Assembly: GCA_035542155.1 (NCBI GenBank)
Contig: DATKLX010000009.1
Span: 1 to 12,847 of the forward strand
DNA from: DATKLX01 sp035542155
GTDB taxonomy: Bacteria > Chloroflexota > Anaerolineae > Anaerolineales > Anaerolineaceae
Length of the DNA stretch: 12,847 nucleotides
Direction of reading: 5' to 3'
Shown: in pieces, positions 1 through 6,060 of the stretch
Layout of the letters: every line of letters begins with the position of its first letter
Numbering within the stretch: the first letter of the stretch is position 1
The notes under the pieces: model-generated
Told to the model about the DNA's origin: nothing
Database searches by the model: none
The model's input: the letters and a program-made list of their open reading frames with translations, nothing else
Translations under genes and position numbers: made by a program

Positions 1-66
1 TTCCGATTGGCAGTACTTGACTTCAGGCAGTTGCAGGAGGACAATGGACATGGCAAGCTCGCTTGA
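1..66 (+). CDS. C-terminal end of an unidentified upstream gene (partial)
   Basis: Frame 1 is open from the window edge to a TGA at 64-66, giving 21 residues that end in LQEDNGHGKLA. This is too short to assign a family. Two things favour a real gene end: the reading frame has no stop from the edge, and a hairpin-like inverted repeat followed by a T-run starts over the last codons. Codon use is less GC-biased than in the downstream operon. It could equally be a chance open frame. Confidence 0.3.
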   Translation, partial: FRLAVLDFRQLQEDNGHGKLA

Positions 67-113
67 AAGAATGATTTTGGCGAATCTATCTTACTGCGAG
101 CTTGTTCTTTTTT
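54..113 (+). terminator. possible long-loop terminator of the upstream gene
   Basis: CAAGCTCGC (54-62) is matched perfectly by GCGAGCTTG (96-104), and two more G-T pairs are possible outside the stem. It is followed at once by TTCTTTTTT (105-113). The left arm overlaps the stop codon at 64-66 closely. The 33-base loop is long for a Rho-independent terminator, so the call is tentative. Confidence 0.35.
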
Positions 114-149
114 CAAAACCTACCAGACTTGGGACAGATACAAAAAGCG

Positions 150-200
150 TTCACCACAGAGCCCCAGAGAGGACACGGAGAAAAAGAGAACAAAAGAGAG
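150..200 (+). repeat. GA-rich intergenic repeat with CACAGAG-like units
   Basis: The stretch begins TTCACCACAGAG and continues with imperfect purine units (CCAGAGAGG, ACACGGAG, AAAAAGAGAA, AAAAGAGAG). From memory, TTCACCACAGAG-type sequence recurs in intergenic DNA of many environmental bacteria, but I cannot check that here. It lies directly before the perfect inverted repeat at 202-248 and contains no convincing coding frame. Confidence 0.4.
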
Positions 201-201
201 A

Positions 202-248
202 GTAGAGAACGGAGAACAGTCATTCAGGCACTGTTCTCCGTTCTCTAC
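202..248. repeat. perfect 19-bp inverted repeat, 9-base loop
   Basis: The left arm GTAGAGAACGGAGAACAGT (202-220) and right arm ACTGTTCTCCGTTCTCTAC (230-248) are exact reverse complements around a 9-base loop. No T-run follows (the next bases are CTTACAATAA), so this is not a standard intrinsic terminator. A second, single-arm copy of GAGAACnGAGAACAGTC occurs at 11273-11289, which suggests a dispersed REP/MITE-like repeat. A structure-based transcription block remains possible. Confidence 0.85.
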
Positions 249-271
249 CTTACAATAAATTTCAATAACAA

Positions 272-280
272 ATCGATAAA
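272..280 (-). promoter_or_regulatory. TTTATCGAT motif upstream of the sugar operon promoter
   Basis: On the minus strand this reads TTTATCGAT, sharing the 8-mer TTTATCGA with sites near the E1 promoter (11209-11217) and the DinB promoter (12662-12670). It sits about 13 bases upstream of the -35 box. It is a candidate half-site for the DeoR-family regulator encoded at 6869-7645, by inference only. Confidence 0.25.
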
Positions 281-292
281 TTTCCACAAATA

Positions 293-321
293 TTGACAAT
301 GAACCGAGGAGGAAGTATAAA
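293..321 (+). promoter_or_regulatory. sigma70-type promoter of the sugar-phosphate operon
   Basis: A perfect TTGACA at 293-298 and TATAAA at 316-321 are separated by exactly 17 bases. Transcription would start near 328, leaving a leader of about 27 bases before the ATG at 355. The spacer contains GAGGAGGA, which resembles a ribosome binding site but would lie upstream of the predicted transcript. All six genes to 6864 follow with short gaps, so this is probably the single promoter for them. Confidence 0.75.
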
Positions 322-344
322 TAAAGCATCATTCGACGTGCAGT

Positions 345-351
345 GAGGGAG
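345..351 (+). promoter_or_regulatory. ribosome binding site that decides the first aldolase start
   Basis: GAGGGAG at 345-351 lies 3 bases from the ATG at 355, with its GAGG core 6 bases away. The alternative in-frame GTG at 343 overlaps this site and has no suitable site of its own, so ATG 355 is preferred. Confidence 0.6.
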
Positions 352-354
352 CCT

Positions 355-1176
355 ATGATCGAAGAACCTTATCCGGAATTAGACGAAATTTTGGTCGCAA
401 TCGGTGAGGCGGGGCGCCGCCTGTCCGAGATCGAGGCGAGCGAGGGCGCGGCGGGGAACATCTCCGTCCTGGTTGGCTGGCCGATCGAGGTCCGCCGCCG
501 ATTCCCGCTCGTGACCAGGATCCGTTTGCCTCTCGAGGTTCCTGAGCTGGAGGGGACCACGCTGGTGGTCAGCGGGTCGGGCCGCCGCCTGCGGGAGATC
601 ATCAACGACCCATACGGCAACCTGGGCTGCCTGACCATCTGCGCCGGGGGGCGCGAGGCGGACCTGCACACCTCTCCGCGCCACCTGTTCACTCACCTGA
701 CCAGCGAGCTCAACTCGCACCTGGCCGTTCACCAGGACCAGGTCCGGCGCGGCCCGCTCAATTTCCACGCGGTCATCCACGCCCAACCCCCGCACCTGGT
801 CTACCTTAGCCACATCCCCCGCTACCAGGACCCGCGCTACCTGAACACCCACATCCTGCGCTGGCAGCCCGAGACCATCGTCAACCTGCCCGAAGGGGTG
901 GGATTCATCCCCTTCCAGGTGCCCAGCTCGCCGGCGCTGATGAACGCGACGATCGAGTCGCTGCGCCAGCACCGCATTGCGATCTGGGCCAAGCACGGGG
1001 TGATTGCCCGCTCGGACACCTCGGTCAAGCGCGCCGCCGATCGCATCGAGTACGCCGAGACCGGGGCGCGCTACGAATATATGAACCTGCGCAACAACGA
1101 AATGGGCGAGGGCCTGACCGCCGAGGAAATCCGCGCCATCTGCGCCACCTTCAGCGTGCAGCAGGAATGGTTCTAA
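355..1176 (+). CDS. RhaD-like class II (ketose-1-phosphate) aldolase
   Basis: This 273-residue protein matches the length of rhamnulose-1-phosphate aldolase RhaD (about 274) and shares its layout: a VSGSG phosphate-binding loop, the catalytic-region TSEL, GVGFIPFQVP, and a late WAKHGV. RhaD-type enzymes are cytosolic metal-dependent lyases that split a ketose-1-phosphate into DHAP and an aldehyde such as L-lactaldehyde. Numbering from the upstream GTG at 343, Glu122 aligns with the catalytic Glu, and His146 and His218 with metal ligands. The usual second His of the HxH motif is Gln148 (HAQ). That may mark a separate subfamily rather than an inactive enzyme, so the substrate is uncertain. It is first in the operon, 15 bases before another class II aldolase. 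The family call is secure; rhamnulose-1-phosphate specificity is not. Confidence 0.85.
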   Translation: MIEEPYPELDEILVAIGEAGRRLSEIEASEGAAGNISVLVGWPIEVRRRFPLVTRIRLPLEVPELEGTTLVVSGSGRRLREIINDPYGNLGCLTICAGGREADLHTSPRHLFTHLTSELNSHLAVHQDQVRRGPLNFHAVIHAQPPHLVYLSHIPRYQDPRYLNTHILRWQPETIVNLPEGVGFIPFQVPSSPALMNATIESLRQHRIAIWAKHGVIARSDTSVKRAADRIEYAETGARYEYMNLRNNEMGEGLTAEEIRAICATFSVQQEWF

Positions 1177-1191
1177 CGAGGACAAAATACC

Positions 1192-1959
1192 ATGGACGAT
1201 TCCCCTTTATCGAACCTGGTCGAGTTATCGCACTCGCTGGCGCGCCCGGAGCTGGATTATGTGATCCTCGGCGAGGGCAACACCTCCGCCCGCGTGGACG
1301 ACGGATCGTTCTGGGTTAAGGCCAGCGGCGCCAGGCTGGAAAACATCCAGCCCGACGGGTTCGTCCAGATGAGCTTTCCGGAGGTGCTGGAGCTGCTCCA
1401 CGGGCCTGTGCTGGATGATCGGGGCGTCAAAGAGGCGCTGACCCGCGCCAAGGTCGATCCTTCGGCGCCCGGCCACCCTTCGGTGGAGACGCTTCTCCAC
1501 GCCCAGCTCCTCTCGCTGGATAAGACCCACTTCGTCGGCCATACCCACCCCAGCGCGATCAACGCTGTCGCCTGCTCCAAAGCCTTCCCCGAGGCGTTCG
1601 GCGGCCGCCTCTTCCCGGATGAGATCGTGCTGTGCGGCGTCGCCCCGCTGCTGGTTCCCTATACCGACCCGGGCATCCCGCTGGCCCGGCTGGTGGGGAA
1701 GCTGCTGGTGGAATACGTCGACCGGTACGGCGAACCGCCGCGCACGGTAATTATGCAGAACCATGGCTTCATCGCCCTGGGGAAAACCGCCCAGGAGGTG
1801 TTGGACATCACCGCCATGGCGACCAAGACGGCGCGCATCCTGGCGGGGACGTACACCTTTGGCGGCCCCAATTTTCTCTCCCAGAAAGACGTGGAGCGCA
1901 TCCACACCCGCCCGGACGAGCGCTACCGCCAGATGAAGCTGGGCCTGAAGCGGGATTGA
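1192..1959 (+). CDS. class II aldolase/adducin-family protein, canonical metal site
   Basis: The protein has 255 residues. Motifs in order are GEGNTS (27-32), WVKASG (41-46), the catalytic Glu region SVETLLHA with Glu99, HTHP with metal ligands His117 and His119, and MQNHGFIALG with His191. This is the complete zinc site of the fuculose/ribulose/rhamnulose phosphate aldolase and epimerase family. GEGNTS...LWVKxSG-type wording also recalls the aldolase half of bifunctional RhaD/short-chain dehydrogenase proteins, but no dehydrogenase domain is attached. GAGGA at 1178-1182 stands 9 bases before the ATG. It could cleave a different ketose phosphate from its neighbour or form a mixed complex with it. 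Family is clear, substrate unknown. Confidence 0.85.
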   Translation: MDDSPLSNLVELSHSLARPELDYVILGEGNTSARVDDGSFWVKASGARLENIQPDGFVQMSFPEVLELLHGPVLDDRGVKEALTRAKVDPSAPGHPSVETLLHAQLLSLDKTHFVGHTHPSAINAVACSKAFPEAFGGRLFPDEIVLCGVAPLLVPYTDPGIPLARLVGKLLVEYVDRYGEPPRTVIMQNHGFIALGKTAQEVLDITAMATKTARILAGTYTFGGPNFLSQKDVERIHTRPDERYRQMKLGLKRD

Positions 1960-1960
1960 G

Positions 1961-3301
1961 ATGGCGACCGCCAGCCTGGAACGCAACCTCAACGATTTCG
2001 ACCCGCGTGTCCGCCGCGCGGCGCTCGAAGCCCTGGCAGAGCGGCAAGGCGCGGGCCAGGCCGTCTCCCCTCCTGAAGGAGACGCCTTCAACCTGCACTG
2101 CCACACTTTTTTCTCGTTCAACGCCTACGGCTACTCGCCTTCGGGCCTGGCCTGGCTGGCCAAACAGAAAGGCTACCGCGCCCTGGGGATCGTCGATTTC
2201 GACACCCTGGATGGGGTCGAGGAGTTCCTCTCGGCCTGCGAGCTGCTCGGTGTGCGCGGCAGCGCGGGGATCGAGACGCGCGTCTATCTCCCCGAGTTCT
2301 CTACTCGCGAGATCAACTCGCCCGGCGAACCGGGGGTGTGCTACCACATGGGGATCGGGTTCACCGGCAGCGCCCCCCCCGGCCCCGCCGGCCAGATCCT
2401 GGCCGGCCTGCGCAGGCGTTCCGAGCAGCGCAACCGCGAGATGGCGGCGCGGATCAACCAGGCCCTCGGCCCGGTGAGCGTGGATTACGAGCGCGACGTG
2501 CTCCCGCTGACCCCGGCGGGTAACGCCACCGAGCGCCACATCCTGGCTGCCTATCTGCGCGCGGCGGAGACCGTTCCGGACCCGGTTGCCTTCTGGGCCG
2601 GGGCGTTGGGCCAGAGCGGCGAGCAAATCCGGGCGCTGCTCGCCGACCCGGTCAAATTCTCCAACTTCATCCGCTCCAAATTGATGAAAAAGGGCGGGGT
2701 GGGCTACATCCAGCCTGACCCAAACAGCTTCCCCACCCTCGGCGAGTTCCACACCCTGATCACCGCCTGCGGCGCGCTGCCCTGCCTTGCCTGGTTGGAC
2801 GGCACCTCGCGCGGCGAGCAGGATATCCGCGAGCTGCTCGACCTGATGCTGAGCAAGGGCGTGGTCGCGGTCAACATCATCCCCGACCGCAACTGGAACG
2901 TCGCCGACCCCGAGCAGCGGCGCGTAAAAGCAGCCAACCTGTACGCGTTCGTGCAACTGGCCCAGGAGCTGGACCTGCCCATCAACGTGGGGACGGAGAT
3001 GAACAGCCCGGGCAACCGGCTGGTCGACGACTTCGCCGCCCCGGAGATGGCCCCGCTCTACCCCGCCTTCTGGGAGGGGGCCTGCTTTATCTATGGACAT
3101 ACCCTGCTGCAGCGCGCCCGAGGGCTGGGCTATCTCTCGGATTGGGCGCAGGAGCGCTTCCCCACGCGCCGCGAACGCAACGCCTTTTACACTCGGGTCG
3201 GGGAGCTGGCCCCACGCGAAGAGCCGCTCGCTGCGGCCTTCCTGGATGGGGACCATCCGTCTCCCCAGGCAATTCTTAACGGTCTGGAAAAGAAAGTGTG
3301 A
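1961..3301 (+). CDS. PHP-domain metal-dependent hydrolase, probably a phosphoesterase
   Basis: This 446-residue protein carries a PHP-type metal site: HCH (His46, His48), VDFD (Asp79, Asp81), GIET (Glu105), CYH (His129), and a late YGH (His380). About 40 residues precede the PHP core, and a long insert (roughly 145-250) with helical character separates its halves, so it is larger than simple histidinol-phosphatase-type PHP enzymes. PHP enzymes hydrolyse phosphate esters with a multinuclear metal centre. Position between aldolases and polyol-phosphate dehydrogenases suggests a sugar or polyol phosphate substrate, by inference. The ATG lies one base after the previous stop (TGAGATG) with no good ribosome site of its own, so translation is probably coupled. 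The domain call is firm, the substrate unknown. Confidence 0.75.
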   Translation: MATASLERNLNDFDPRVRRAALEALAERQGAGQAVSPPEGDAFNLHCHTFFSFNAYGYSPSGLAWLAKQKGYRALGIVDFDTLDGVEEFLSACELLGVRGSAGIETRVYLPEFSTREINSPGEPGVCYHMGIGFTGSAPPGPAGQILAGLRRRSEQRNREMAARINQALGPVSVDYERDVLPLTPAGNATERHILAAYLRAAETVPDPVAFWAGALGQSGEQIRALLADPVKFSNFIRSKLMKKGGVGYIQPDPNSFPTLGEFHTLITACGALPCLAWLDGTSRGEQDIRELLDLMLSKGVVAVNIIPDRNWNVADPEQRRVKAANLYAFVQLAQELDLPINVGTEMNSPGNRLVDDFAAPEMAPLYPAFWEGACFIYGHTLLQRARGLGYLSDWAQERFPTRRERNAFYTRVGELAPREEPLAAAFLDGDHPSPQAILNGLEKKV

Positions 3302-3307
3302 GGTATC

Positions 3308-5017
3308 ATGCCGGATAAATTATCCACCTACCGCCAGGCGGCGACCCCTCTGCCCGACACCCAGCGCCTGTTTCCGCTCTACGGCGCCGGGCTGGAAAAC
3401 CTGGGCGTGGATGGCAAACCGATCGAGGCGCCCGTCCTCGACTGCGGGCCGGATTCGCTGGTCATCCGCCACGACGCCTGCGGGCTGTGCTTCTCGGACA
3501 TCAAGGTCATCTCCCAGGGCGAGCAGCACCCGCGCATCCAGCGCGACATGCGCAAAGAGCCGGTGGTCCTCGGCCACGAGGTGAGCATGACCATCATGGC
3601 GGTCGGCGAGAGCCTGTGCCATCAATACCACATCGGCCAGCGCATCACCCTGCAGACCGACATCGTCTTCAAGGGCAAGGCCATGGCCTATGGCTACCTG
3701 ATCCAGGGCGGGCTGTCGCAGTACTCGGTGATTGACGAGCGGGTGCTGAACAGCGACCAGGGCAATTTCCTCATCCCGCTCGAGCCGACGGTGGGCTATG
3801 CCGAGGCCGCACTGGCCGAGCCGTGGGCCTGCGTGCTGGCCGCCTACCGCCTCAAATACCGCACCGGGATTAAGGCCGGCGGGACGACCTGGATCATCGG
3901 CGCGGGGGAGGATAAGCCCTACACAATCGGCGCCGGCTTCGACGCGGCCAGCCACCCCCATCGCCTGCTGCTGACGGACGCGCCGGCCGGTTTCGAGCGC
4001 TGGCTGCGCGGCTGCGCGGCAGAGTTGGGCGTCGAGGTGATCGATGTTCCCGACGTGACCGCCCTACCCCAGGAGTTCGTCGACGACATCATCCTGCTCG
4101 GCGCGGACGCCGATTTGATCGAGAAGGTCAGCCCTCGCCTGGCGATGTTTGGCGTCTTCTGCATCATGGCCGACCGGCCCCTGCCGCGCAAGGTCAGCAT
4201 CGACGTGGGGCGGGTGCACTACCACCGCTGGGTCTACGTGGGCAGCACCGGGAATGACATCGCAGAGGCTTACAGCCGGGTGCCGGTGCGCTCGGCGCTC
4301 AAACCCAGCGGGCGGGCCTGGTTCGTCGGCGCGGGTGGCCCGATGGGGCGCATGCACGTCCAGCGCGCCATCCAGTTCACCGACGCGCCCTGCCTGATGC
4401 TGTGCACCGACGTGACCGCCGACCGGCTGGAAGACCTGTACCAGTCCTTCAAGGACGAGGCGATCTCTAAGGGCATCGAGTTCGTCTGCCTCAACCCGGC
4501 GGTGCCGGCCGACGCGGCCAGGATCGCCGAATACCAGAGAGAGGATTTCGACGACATCATCGTCACCGCCCCGGTTCCGGCGGTGATCTCCGAGGCGGCG
4601 ACTCACCTGGGCAAGGAGGGGGTGATGAACGTCTTCGCCGGGCTGGCGCGCGGCTCGATGGTCTCGCTGGACATGAGCGACACCTACCTCAAGGACACGC
4701 GCATCATCGGCCACTCTGCCTCGGAGTACAGCGACATGCAGGAGACGGTCTACCGCGCCACTACCGGCGAGCTGGCCACCAACCGCTCGGTCGCCGCGGT
4801 CGGCTCGCTCAGCGCCGCGCGGGACGGCTACCAGGCGGTCAAGGACATGGAGTTCTCGGGGAAGGTGGTCATCTACCCGCAAATTAAGGAGTTCCCCCTC
4901 ACCGCGCTCCCCGACCTCAAGGACAGACTACCCTCGGTCTACGCTCTGCTCAAGGATGGTAAGGAGTGGACCAACGCCGCTGAAGAAGAATTTTTGCGCC
5001 TGATGCTCCCCGATTAA
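3308..5017 (+). CDS. SorE-like ketose-1-phosphate reductase (MDR family) with duplicated Rossmann-like region
   Basis: Residues 1-190 are a medium-chain dehydrogenase catalytic domain with likely zinc ligands Cys61 (CGLCFSD), His90/Glu91 (GHE) and Glu171 (AEP). The structural-zinc Cys lobe is absent, as in L-sorbose-1-phosphate reductase (SorE). Residues 336-526 match the SorE-type nucleotide-binding domain: FVGAGGPMG (339-347), FDDIIVTAPVP, and GKVVIYP. Between them, residues 193-330 look like a degenerate copy: WIIGAGEDK replaces the glycine-rich loop, and VDDIILLGAD...MFGVF parallels FDDIIVTAPV...EGVMNVF. At 569 residues the protein is about 150 longer than SorE. The family reduces a ketose-1-phosphate to a hexitol-6-phosphate with NAD(P)H. 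GAGG overlaps the previous stop, 4 bases before ATG. Substrate is inferred from similarity and from the SrlD-like partner. Confidence 0.75.
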   Translation: MPDKLSTYRQAATPLPDTQRLFPLYGAGLENLGVDGKPIEAPVLDCGPDSLVIRHDACGLCFSDIKVISQGEQHPRIQRDMRKEPVVLGHEVSMTIMAVGESLCHQYHIGQRITLQTDIVFKGKAMAYGYLIQGGLSQYSVIDERVLNSDQGNFLIPLEPTVGYAEAALAEPWACVLAAYRLKYRTGIKAGGTTWIIGAGEDKPYTIGAGFDAASHPHRLLLTDAPAGFERWLRGCAAELGVEVIDVPDVTALPQEFVDDIILLGADADLIEKVSPRLAMFGVFCIMADRPLPRKVSIDVGRVHYHRWVYVGSTGNDIAEAYSRVPVRSALKPSGRAWFVGAGGPMGRMHVQRAIQFTDAPCLMLCTDVTADRLEDLYQSFKDEAISKGIEFVCLNPAVPADAARIAEYQREDFDDIIVTAPVPAVISEAATHLGKEGVMNVFAGLARGSMVSLDMSDTYLKDTRIIGHSASEYSDMQETVYRATTGELATNRSVAAVGSLSAARDGYQAVKDMEFSGKVVIYPQIKEFPLTALPDLKDRLPSVYALLKDGKEWTNAAEEEFLRLMLPD

Positions 5018-5020
5018 GGA
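5016..5020 (+). promoter_or_regulatory. ribosome binding site favouring the second ATG of the dehydrogenase
   Basis: AAGGA overlaps the previous stop. It is only 3 bases from the ATG at 5024 but 9 bases from the in-frame ATG at 5030, a usual spacing, so 5030 (MKVLRLH) is the likelier start. Confidence 0.5.
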
Positions 5021-5029
5021 TCTATGACC

Positions 5030-6046
5030 ATGAAAGTGCTCCGCCTGCACCAGCCCCACGATCTGCGTTTCCATGACGAGCCTGCCCCTGTCCCTGAAGC
5101 GGGCGAAGAGCTGGTCAAAATGGCCGCGGTCAGCATCTGCGGGTCGGACCTGCATTGGTTTGCCGAGGGGGGTATCGGCACGGCGCGGCTCACCCGCCCG
5201 CTTGTCCTCGGGCACGAGATGGCGGGGATGATCGTCAGCGGGTCGCGCGAGGGGGAGCGGGTGGCGATCGACCCGGCCATCCCCTGCGGGAAGTGCGAGT
5301 TCTGCCGCGAAGGCAACCCCAACTTCTGCACGGCGCTGCGTTTCGCCGGGGATGGTTTGACCGTCGACGGGGGCTTGCAGGAGTACATTCGCTGGCCGTC
5401 CAAAAGCATCTGGCCGCTGCCGGAGAGCATCTCCTTTGGCGAAGCGGCCGTCCTGGAGGCGCTGGGGGTGGGCATCCACTCCATCGACCTGGGCCACCTG
5501 CGGGTGGGGATGTCGGTGGGTATTTTCGGCTGCGGGCCGATCGGGCTGATGATGGTCCAGCTCGCGCGCCTGGCCGGAGCGGCGTTCATCGTCGCCACGG
5601 ACCGGCTGCCCCAGCGGGTGGAGGCGGCCCGGCGCTTCGGCGCGCACCTGGCGCTCCAGGCGGACGACGGGCGCGAGGCCGGCGAGATCCTGGCCGCCAC
5701 CCACCACCGCGGCCTGGATGTGACCTTCGAGGTGGCTGGCGACAACGCCGCGGTCGAGACGGCGGCAGCCACTGCCAAACCGGGGGCGAAGGTGGTCCTG
5801 GTGGGCATCCCCCCCGAAGACCGCACCAGTTTCCAGGCTTCGACCGTGCGGCGCAAGGGCCTGACGGTCAAGTGGGTACGGCGAATGAAGCACGTCTACC
5901 CACGGGCGATCCGCCTGGTCGAGGAGGGGTTGGTGGACGTTCATGCGATCATCACCCACCGCTTCCCATTCTCTCAGGCTCAGCAGGCGTTCGAGGAAGC
6001 GGCAAATCGGAACGGGCTGAAAGTCATTCTGGAATTTGAGGAATAA
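5030..6046 (+). CDS. zinc-dependent medium-chain polyol/alcohol dehydrogenase
   Basis: A complete two-zinc medium-chain dehydrogenase of 338 residues (numbering below from the alternative ATG at 5024). Catalytic zinc residues are Cys39 (CGSDLH), His64/Glu65 (GHE) and Glu145 (LEALG). The structural zinc lobe has Cys88, Cys91, Cys94 and Cys102. The nucleotide loop is GCGPIG (169-174), with Asp193 at the end of the second strand, which favours NAD over NADP. The family includes sorbitol, xylitol and threonine dehydrogenases. In this operon it would oxidise a polyol, or reduce a ketose or an aldehyde released by the aldolases (inference). It differs strongly from the SorE-like gene just upstream, which lacks the structural zinc. 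Family certain, substrate open. Confidence 0.85.
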   Translation: MKVLRLHQPHDLRFHDEPAPVPEAGEELVKMAAVSICGSDLHWFAEGGIGTARLTRPLVLGHEMAGMIVSGSREGERVAIDPAIPCGKCEFCREGNPNFCTALRFAGDGLTVDGGLQEYIRWPSKSIWPLPESISFGEAAVLEALGVGIHSIDLGHLRVGMSVGIFGCGPIGLMMVQLARLAGAAFIVATDRLPQRVEAARRFGAHLALQADDGREAGEILAATHHRGLDVTFEVAGDNAAVETAAATAKPGAKVVLVGIPPEDRTSFQASTVRRKGLTVKWVRRMKHVYPRAIRLVEEGLVDVHAIITHRFPFSQAQQAFEEAANRNGLKVILEFEE

Positions 6047-6060
6047 GGTTGTACAGAACG

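Noticed and set aside
17..205. Open frame starting at 17 on the plus strand
   Set aside because: It crosses the candidate terminator and the GA-rich repeat, ends in low-complexity Arg/Lys/Glu, and shows no domain character.
202..248. Perfect hairpin as a Rho-independent terminator
   Set aside because: The stem is strong but no T-run follows on either strand, and a partial copy elsewhere points to a repeat instead.
379..1185. Long open frame on the minus strand opposite aldolase 1
   Set aside because: It mirrors a gene with clear family motifs; the translation is rich in Arg, Ala, Gly and Asp in the manner of high-GC shadow frames and has no recognisable domain.
1808..3256. 482-codon open frame on the minus strand opposite the PHP gene
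   Set aside because: Its length is a by-product of GC-rich third positions. The plus-strand gene has the metal-site motifs and is coupled to its neighbours, while this frame has none.
4928..5959. Long minus-strand open frame opposite the zinc dehydrogenase
   Set aside because: The plus strand encodes every zinc and nucleotide-binding residue of the family; the antisense frame has only low-complexity sequence.
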